Shown piece after piece: positions 56,694-64,000 of a DNA stretch of 64,000 bases (the first letter of the stretch is position 1; every line of letters begins with the position of its first letter). A program made the position numbers and the translations under genes. This DNA is from Medicago truncatula (Eukaryota > Streptophyta > Magnoliopsida > Fabales > Fabaceae). The notes under the pieces are model-generated. The model was not told the DNA's origin. It did not search any database and worked only from the letters and a program-made list of their open reading frames with translations. The stretch is from positions 21,950,001 through 22,014,000 of the forward strand of contig NC_053043.1 of NCBI RefSeq assembly GCF_003473485.1. Direction: 5' to 3'.

Positions 56694-57045
56694 ATTGGAT
56701 TTCCTGAGGCAAGATGTTAGATGGAAAATTGCAAGCTCAGCCTCATCCAAATTTGTTTTTAGAGCCAAATCATTCTTGATCTGGTTGTTAATCAAAGAAA
56801 TTACACTCGGACTCGGAGAAACATCACCACTTGTGAACAAGTAAACAAAGAATGGAGAAAAGAGGATTCCCAAAGAAAGCATGAAAACAGGTTTCACTGC
56901 TGATCCAACGAAAGCAGAAAAGATTAATAAAAACAAACAGATTGAAATAAATAAATTAATGAATTAATAGGAGAAGTAACACATGGGGGAATCATATACC
57001 TGTAGTTGAAGAATGGTGATAGGAATTGAATGAATGATCGATCAT
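56694..57045 (-). CDS. Unidentified small gene, two 5' exons
   Basis: I do not recognise this protein. An exon at 57045-57000 (MIDHSFNSYHHSSTT) joins in frame to 56899-56694 through donor CTACAG|GTATAT and acceptor GGATCAG|CAGTG. The latter encodes AVKPVFMLSLGILFSPFFVY, a likely membrane segment, and SLINNQIKNDLALKTNLDEA, then ELAIFHLTSCLRKSN, ending at AAT|GTAAG in phase 0. A third exon would have to lie below 56690 and I could not find it. It converges on the response-regulator remnant 180 bp away and may itself be truncated. Confidence 0.35.
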
Positions 57046-58163
57046 CCATCATCAAATGGGTGTTACAAAGGCCTAGCTACGGCAAAGAGAAAAACTCTAA
57101 ACCCTAATATTGAATCGATCGATTGTTTAGCCGCAGCCCTAATATATAGTGTGTAGTTGACCAATGAGTGTGTTGTTGTTTGGGCCCTAGAGTGTTCAAT
57201 TCTCATATGGGTATTGTAATAGGTATTACTAGGTATATAACCCGTGCGTTGCACGGGTTTGATTAGAATCCATAATATTTTTACAAATGAGTAAATAATA
57301 ATTATGATAAGCATATTCACATAGAGTTAAATGATTGATATCGTTATGTTTAATATTAAATTATATTAAATATAAGAGAGTTGTTTAGAAATTATATGAG
57401 AATTCATATTTGTTAAAATATTTTTAGGATAATTAATACAGTTCTTGGTGGTTCTTGTTCATAGTTCATAAGTTTGAAGAGTTGTATCATATTTAATATT
57501 TTATCATATTAGTGTAATCATATAAAAACTTTTTTGTGCAATCGCAAGTGTTTTTGCTTTTTCTCTTGATATCACTTATTCTTTTCGATCAAAGCTAGAG
57601 GTATTCATGTTTCCTATCAATATTGCTCACAGAAACAACTGAAATAAGCAGTCAAAATGGGATTCGTCTTTAGAAGTTTTGTTTCTTTTTCTCTCATATT
57701 TATTGAAAATCCAATTCATGAGTTGATACAATGATTTCTTTTATATTTTTCTCTTTAACTTTTATTTAGTATTGGTATTGTTTTTTTAGCATATTTTTTG
57801 GTTTACCATTTTCTTATTTATTTCATTCTTATTTTTTGGTATGTTAAAGTCAATAGGATAATAAACAATTAAAAACACTTGTAACTCATCAATTTATTAA
57901 TTTAAACGATACCGTATTGAGTGAGAGAGTGGTAAATAATTATTGAATATGAAAAAAGAAAAAGGTAGTTGAAAGATTAGTGAAGCAGCAAAATGATTGT
58001 CGCATATTTTTTTTTAAAACAAAATCATTGAAATATTAAGTTGAAAAATTTGGGAAAGGAAGGAGCACACACAAAATGGACGTAGTTGTAAAATATGGAG
58101 AAGTGCATGGGATTTTGCAAACTTATATAGGATATTCGCTAAGAATTTATTATTTCTCAAAAC

Positions 58164-58262
58164 GTTTTTTTCTTCCATATTGTACAATACTATATTAATG
58201 CCAATTTATGTGTTCGTTTTTTTTCTTCCATATTGTACAATACCATATTAATGCCATTTTAT
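58164..58262. repeat. Short tandem duplication (~53 bp unit)
   Basis: TTTTTTTCTTCCATATTGTAC followed by AATAC(T/C)ATATTAATGCCA occurs twice in a row inside the Helitron. Confidence 0.6.
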
Positions 58263-59257
58263 GGGTTTAATAACAGGTATTGAATTATGGATGATGAGCT
58301 TCAATCATCATTCAAGAATAAAGATCAGCTCCCTAAAAAAAATAAAGATATGGCAATAGCATTGTAGTTTATGAGAGAAATTGTGCATATCTTTTGAGTA
58401 AAAAAAAAAGCTATATTATAACATTTTTGGGTTGCAAATCTTGATTTATGTTCAACTTAAGTGGAGAATTAAGACAAATATATGAGGAAATAACAGTTAC
58501 TTATTTGGAGTCAATGGGTAATTTACTTTTTTTCTTCCTCAAGTTTTTTTAGTTAAATATTAGTGAACGTTTTAGTTTTGTATTATTAACATCACACATT
58601 AAATTTATATAGTGGAGATAAATAATGAATTTTAGAAGTGGAGAATAAGAGAGAGTGAGAATAAGCTTTTTTAGAAGTGTCACATAGACATAATGTTTGT
58701 ATATGGTTAACTCAAGTTTCCTTTTAAGAACACAAATATTTTACTCCTAAAAAGTCCAAAATTTTATTCTATTACTTAGGTACATCATCAAAAATACACT
58801 ATTACTTTTTGTACAAAAACAACACTATTATTTGTAAGAAGTGGTAGATTAGTGGTAGATTAATGGACAATATTCAATATGTTATTTACCATGTTAAAAC
58901 ACAATGTATAATTAATGAAATCTTAAGGCTACAAATTCTGTTAAACTTACAAAGATAATTAATATGTACATCTCTTCAATTTTGGAACGCCTATATACAC
59001 GGAATCGTTAGAACGGAGACTTTAAATCAGCTCTATAGTAATAGTAGCACTATAATAATGCAATTATTAAAAACAAAAGGAGGTATTATACTATAATACA
59101 ATGAAATAAGAAGGGGTGGCAAATTTTTGTAACTTAAGTTTAACTACATCATTATCATCATCATTCTCTATTACTTTCTTTTTTTGAAGAAATATCAATA
59201 TCATTCTCTATTATTAATTATTAGATTAGATACAATTTGAGAGAGATGGTTTTTTAT

Positions 59258-59320
59258 GAAGAAGATAGAAAGATATAGATAGATAAATAGATAGAAGATA
59301 GATAGATAGAAAGATATGGA
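59258..59320. repeat. GATA-type microsatellite
   Basis: Imperfect AGATAGAT/AGATAGAAAGATAT repeats. The open frame over it is an artefact of the repeat. Confidence 0.8.
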
Positions 59321-59683
59321 AGATTCCAAAGCAATTCTTGTGAGGTAACAAATATTAGTAGACAAATAAAAACAATAAAACAAACATTTTTATAAGGTTA
59401 TACATTAAAATGTATGTAAATTAAATAGCTGATAAAATACAAACATTGTTGGAAAGGAACCCTCTCGTATCTAATTCAAAAAAAAAAAAAACATTGATTT
59501 CTACTGCACATAACCCCATTCTAGAATACACAATCCATAATTATAAGGCCACAAATCAAAGAAAGTGAGTGAAAAATTCAGAACCTAAGGACAATAGGAG
59601 TTTTACCATGCAATGTATAGAGTGAAATATACAGTTATAATATCATAGACCGTGGAAAGAAATAAAAGGAATGGAGTAATTCA

Positions 59684-61849
59684 TTGGAGTAATTCCAGAT
59701 ATTACAAAATATTAGGTGATAAATATAACCATCCACCATATTATAAAATCAGCAAAAATAGTTAACATAAAAGTCAGAAGATCACTGATACAACGTTAAA
59801 CAAAAATAATAATGAAAAAACTTAAATTTTAATATAAAAATGATAACCACCTTTTCACATAAGAAGTGCCATTTCAAAAAAAAAAACTCTCCTTTCTCCA
59901 AAACCCTACAAAGAAAGGATATCCATTAGATAACAAAATATTAGAAGAAAATGAACATGAAGTTGGAAGAGAAAAATGAAAACTACCAAAAAATAAAATT
60001 GAAGGAATGGAAGAGACAAAATAAATTACAAATATATATACATAGGAGCTTCGTAGAAAATTTGTCTAACGAACTATGAATGCAATTTTTTTTATAGGCA
60101 AGAAGTCGATAGAGTAGGAATAAATAATTTTGGAATGTAACCATAAGCATATATCTTGGCCGTATGATCTACCTTTCTATAAACTAAAAAGAAGAAATCC
60201 ACTTTATTTCATTGTTAACATGTATATTAATATATTTGTCAATTATCAAACACCCTAAAAAAAAAATCTAGAACAAAGACCAAACATGTGATTTAATTTG
60301 TTCAAGGCACAATATATATAATGAAATCCAAACAGTGCAATATAAAGGCTAAAATATACATTATGCATATGTATTTGTGAATGAAATATGGTTATTTCAT
60401 CGGATTGAGAAAATCTACCATGTTCAATCTCCTCCAAATATTCTTCACCCTTTGAAAAAAAATGAGGAATCAAATTTTTGCATGTTCTTGCAATGATATT
60501 TATAGAAGATAAAAGCATGCATTAAATTTGTTTAATTTTTAGGTTATCAATATAAAACAATGAGTAGTGGAAAAAGCTACACAAATTAATTGGAAGTTAC
60601 ATAATAATTTTTTTTCAATTTGTAGGTTATAAATTAAAACTATGAGTAGGTGGAAGGAGTCACATTTGTCTAAAAAAATGTACCATACGTATCATATAAT
60701 CAAATAACCACACCTTTTCAACTATACTTTTAAATATTATTATTATCATCATATTTCCTTAATTAATGGATAGTGGAAGGAGTTACAAAGCTCAGTCAAT
60801 TATCAGTTACATATTTAAGAATTATAAGAATGAACATATGTAAATATATTTAGTAATAAATAGATAGATGGAAAGTAGGAAAAAGAAAAGAGAGAGTCAC
60901 ATGCTGAATGCTTATAGAAAATTAGTTAGAAAGGGGGAATTGGTGAGGTGACATGTAAGCAAAGTGTAGGTTAGAATACATCTAAAAAAGTAGATATAAT
61001 TTCGTTGGAATAATTTCAGATATTACAAAAAATTAGTTGATAAATATAACCATCCACCATATTACAAAATCAGCAAAAATAGTTAACATAAAAGTCAAAA
61101 GATCACCGATACAAAGTTAAACTAAAATCATAATGAAAAAACTTCTATTTTAATGTATGATGATAACCACCTTTTCACATAAGAAGCACCCTTTCAAAAA
61201 CTGTCCTTTTTCGAAAACCCTACAAAGAAAGGATATCCATTAGATAACAAAATATTAGAAAGAAATGTACATGAAGTTGGAAGAGAAAAATAAAAACTAC
61301 CAAAAAAAAAAGAAATTGGTAATATAAATACGATATACCTTATGGCTTATGCATGTGTTTGAATGAAATATGGTTATCCCATGGTTATTTCATGGGATAG
61401 ACAAAAATCCACCTCCTTCATTCTCCTCCAAATATTCTTCACCCTTTGAAAAAATGAGTAATCAAGTTTTTGCATGTTCTTGCAATGATTTTTATAGAAA
61501 ATAAAATGATGCACTAAATTTGTTCAATTTGTAGGTTATCAATATAAAATAATGAGTATGTAACCAAAAAAAATATAAAATAATGAGTAGTGGAAAGAGC
61601 TAAATAAATTAATTGGAAGTTACATAATAATTTGTAGGTTATAAATAAAAAAATGAGTAGTGGAAGGAATCACACAAATTAATTGGAAGTTACATAATAA
61701 AGAAGGCAATGGAAGTTACATAATATAGAAGGCAAAAATGAATGAAAAAGAAAGCCACATGGTGAATGCTTAGAAAATTAGTTAGAGAGGGGGGAATTGG
61801 TGAGGTGACACATAAGCAAAATGTACGTTAGAATACATGTATATATAGA
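59684..61849. repeat. Tandem duplication of the Helitron 5' region (offset ~1.32 kb)
   Basis: Copy A (about 59684-60982) and copy B (about 61005-61849) share long blocks: AGATATTACAAAA...AACCATCCACCATATTA near the start, CTCCTCCAAATATTCTTCACCC in the middle (written here in part), and GAATTGGTGAGGTGACA...GTTAGAATACAT at the end. Copy B lacks an internal piece corresponding to about 60010-60340. Confidence 0.75.
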
Positions 61850-62333
61850 TAGATTATTATTTTTTTAAATTGGTGTTCACACATTGTGTTTGGCTGAAAA
61901 ATACCAGTAAATGACCAAAATACACTTATGGATATTGTAATAGGTATTTTATTTATAGAAACTCCATCAAGATTAAGTTTGGCTTTAACATGGATAGAAG
62001 CTCCATCAAGATTAAGTTTGGCTTCAACCTTAGGTGGTTTGACATCTCTAGAATTTTCGACAAAAATTGATTTTGTCTCTTCCGGATCATCATCCACGTT
62101 CTTAACCATTACTATAAATAAACAACACAAAACTATTAATTAACAACTAACTAATGCATAAACATCAATTGCATTATGAATTAAAACAAAAAAACATAAA
62201 AAAACACCAAAAAAAAAAAATGAAAAAGTGGTAGTAGCATGCAATTCTGGAACAATCGCATCGGGAGTTAACTACCGAATTCCATCGGCAGTTAACTGCC
62301 GATGCTCCCAAACCTTGGCACTTAAGTGTCGAT
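61850..62333. other. Spacer with a 39-bp tandem repeat and TTAACTGCCGATGC motif
   Basis: CTCCATCAAGATTAAGTTTGG is duplicated 39 bp apart (about 61962 and 62001). A palindromic motif ATCGGCAGTTAACTGCCGAT lies at 62284-62303. No gene is supported. Confidence 0.5.
62284..62303. repeat. Perfect 20-bp palindrome
   Basis: ATCGGCAGTTAACTGCCGAT reads the same on both strands. A degenerate relative, ATCGGGAGTTAACTACCGA, lies about 20 bp to the left. Confidence 0.8.
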
Positions 62334-62537
62334 TGTTAGAGACACAATCCCTTAATTATTGGATCATATCAAGTCAACACATCAAGTTATAAATAACAAT
62401 TATCTGCATATCAAGTCAGCACATCTTATACATAATTAGCAATTATGTTTCCTTATAGCTCATCATATTCTGTTGTATATATTGTATGTCTTACTCAACA
62501 TTTGTAAAATAAGAAATACAATACAAACTTTCTATCT
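62334..62537 (+). repeat. 5' LTR of the copia element (~204 bp)
   Basis: TG start; the end is placed just before TGGCATCAGAGC, although the expected CA end is not seen, so the 3' border may be off by a few bases or mutated. The LTR contains TTGTATATATTGTATG and ends in an A/C-rich stretch. Confidence 0.6.
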
Positions 62538-62549
62538 TGGCATCAGAGC
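62538..62549 (+). promoter_or_regulatory. Primer-binding site (initiator Met-type)
   Basis: TGGCATCAGAGC differs at one base from the canonical TGGTATCAGAGC used by most plant copia elements. Confidence 0.75.
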
Positions 62550-62585
62550 TCTTAAGCTGAAAAGCTCTTGATCCATCATAAAAAC

Positions 62586-64000
62586 ATGGCTTCCGCTGCC
62601 AACAACAACAAAAATGACCTACCATCATCTGTATCTGTCAAGCTGGACAGAAACAATTATCCCCTATGGAAATCTCTAGTTCTACCAGTGGTCAGAGGAT
62701 GCAAGCTCGATGGATATATGTTGGGAACGAAAAAGTGTCCTGAAGAATTCATTACCTCTTCGGACTCAAGCAAGAGCAACAACCCTGCCTTTGAAGAATG
62801 GCAAGCCAATGATCAACGCCTCCTTGGGTGGATGCTCAACTCGATGGCTACTGAAATGGCAACTCAGCTGCTGCATTGTGAGACCTCCAAACAGCTTTGG
62901 GATGAGGCTCAAAGTCTGGTTGGAGCACACACAAGGTCTCAAATCATTTATCTCAAGTCTGAATTTCACAGCATCAGAAAAGGGGAAATGAAAATGGAAG
63001 ACTATCTAATCAAAATGAAGAACCTTGCTGACAAACTCAAACTTGCCGGCAATCCGATTTCAAATTCTAATCTGATCGTTTAAACTCTGAATGGTTTGGA
63101 TTCTGAATATAATCCTATAGTTGTAAAATTGTCCGATCATACCACACTCAGCTGGGTGGATTTACAAGCTCAATTACTAACTTTTGAAAGTAGAATTGAG
63201 CAACTGAATAACCTCACCAATCTGAATTTGAATGCAATAACAAATGTTGCAAACAAATTTGATCACCGAGACAACAGGTTCAATTCCAACAACAATTGGA
63301 GAGGTTCCAACTTCAGAGGTTGGAGAGGAGGCAGAGGAAGAGGCAGGTCATCCAAAGCACCATGCCAAGTCTGTGGCAAGACTAATCACACTGCAATAAA
63401 TTGCTTTCACAGGTTTGACAAAAACTACTCAAGATCCAATTATTCAGCAGACAGTGACAAGCAAGGATCTCACAATGCCTTCATAGCCTCTCAGAACTCA
63501 GTCGAAGACTATGACTGGTACTTTGATAGTGGTGCAAGCAATCATGTAACACATCAAATTGACAAGTTCCAAGACTTGACTGAGCACCATGGTAAGAATT
63601 CTCTGGTTGTTGGTAATGGTGATAAATTAGAGATTGTGGCCACAAGTTCTTCAAAACTTAAGTCACTCAATTTAGATGATGTCTTATATGTACCTAACAT
63701 TACCAAAAATCTATTAAGTGTTTCAAAATTGGCTGCTGACAACAACATATTTGTTGAGTTTGATAAAAATTGTTGCTTTGTGAAGGAAAAATTGACAGGG
63801 AAGGTAATACTAAAAGGGCTACTTAAAAATGGATTATACCAGCTCTCAGGCACCAAAGGAAACCCATATGCTTTTGTATCTGTCAAGGAAAGCTGGCATA
63901 GGAGACTTGGTCATCCTAATAATAAGGTCTTAGACAAAGTCTTGAAAAGTTGTAATGTCAAAGTACCACCTAGTGATAATTTTAGTTTTTGCGAGGCATG
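62586..64000 (+). pseudogene. copia gag-pol, partial, with one premature stop
   Basis: ATG at 62586. Gag of the UBN2 type has VKLDRNNYPLWKSLVLPVVR, LGWMLNSMATEMA and TSKQLWDEAQSLVGAHTRSQ. A TAA at 63081-63083 interrupts it (GTT TAA ACT CTG), but the same frame continues open to the window edge. Beyond it are GLDSEYNPIVVKLSD, an RG-rich stretch, a zinc knuckle CQVCGKTNHTAINC (about 63362), the protease motif DWYFDSGASNHVT (about 63513), and the beginning of the integrase zinc finger WHRRLGHPNN (about 63894). The single stop fits a C-to-T change in a CAA codon. Otherwise the frame looks recent. Confidence 0.85.

Larger units (their letters stand above)
57229..61849 (-). mobile_element. Non-autonomous Helitron (~4.6 kb), minus orientation
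   Basis: On the minus strand the 3' end reads AACCCGTGCAACGCACGGGTT (57259 down to 57239; the middle AAC forms the loop), six bases, then CTAG (57232-57229) followed by T. A GC-rich hairpin just before CTAG next to T is the Helitron 3' signature, and this hairpin sequence is common in plants. The 5' end is placed at TCTATATATACATG (61849 down) next to a flanking A, but 61853 is an equally good alternative. No Rep/helicase ORF is present. The interior is AT-rich with internal duplications. Confidence 0.6.
62334..64000 (+). mobile_element. Ale/Retrofit-like Ty1/copia retrotransposon, 5' part, runs off right edge
   Basis: A short LTR-like stretch (62334 to about 62537) starts TGTTAGAGACACAATCCC and is followed by TGGCATCAGAGC, close to the usual initiator-Met primer-binding site TGGTATCAGAGC. 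A gag-pol frame follows with gag, zinc knuckle, protease and the start of the integrase zinc finger. Domain style and short LTR point to the Ale/Retrofit lineage. Confidence 0.85.

Noticed and set aside
62284-62303. Palindrome ATCGGCAGTTAACTGCCGAT as a transcription-factor operator
   Set aside because: It lies in intergenic repeat-rich DNA next to a degenerate copy and no adjacent gene would use it. Kept only as a repeat.
1-64000. tRNA, rRNA, riboswitch or bacterial operon features
   Set aside because: None was recognised on either strand. The organism is a plant and the primer-binding sites only complement tRNA ends.

Overview
This window is plant nuclear DNA. The best inference is a papilionoid legume of the Trifolieae/Fabeae type. 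The reasons are: a roughly 16-kb Ogre-type Ty3/gypsy element with an extra upstream ORF1 and a spliceable intron between protease and reverse transcriptase; a SIRE/Maximus-type Ty1/copia element with an env-position ORF; legume-style MITEs; and dicot host genes with GT-AG introns. I see no prokaryotic features.

Layout, left to right. Positions 1-32958 are a nested retrotransposon cluster. The host is a SIRE-type copia element on the + strand (visible from 5314 to 32958; its 5' LTR and gag start lie left of the window). Three Ogre insertions break it: a minus-strand Ogre whose LTR ends at 5313 and whose body runs off the left edge; a solo Ogre LTR at 5993-8152 with target-site duplication ATTCT; and a complete, very young Ogre at 11956-28009 with duplication CAAAC and 2160-bp LTRs that differ at about three positions by eye. 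The complete Ogre carries ORF1, gag-protease, an in-frame 263-bp intron, RT/RNase H/integrase and a repeat-rich 3' UTR holding a family of similar hairpins. SIRE resumes with a 992-codon env-position ORF and a 1.28-kb 3' LTR.

Positions 32959-42561 are AT-rich DNA with small transposons and gene remnants: a 925-bp palindromic Mutator-type MITE with a 9-bp duplication, a CACTA-like end, a 171-bp MITE, a 464-bp tandem duplication, and a two-exon gene piece resembling the C-terminal part of MATH/coiled-coil proteins.

Positions 42562-50960 hold the two clear host genes, tail to tail: a three-exon GPI-anchored lipid-transfer protein on the + strand, and a four-coding-exon SDE3-like RNA-silencing helicase (940 aa) on the minus strand with a C-terminal GW/WG repeat tail. 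A 156-bp Mutator-type MITE lies just upstream of the helicase coding start.

Positions 51000-57050 contain broken gene pieces: the last exon of proteasome subunit beta-4, an S-domain receptor kinase transmembrane piece, a truncated type-A response regulator, and a small unidentified two-exon ORF. Positions 57229-61849 look like a non-autonomous Helitron in minus orientation with a duplicated 5' region. From 62334 to the right edge there is an Ale/Retrofit-like copia element with a short LTR and one premature stop in gag.

All coordinates, splice joins and identity counts were worked out by eye. No alignment, folding or database search was run.
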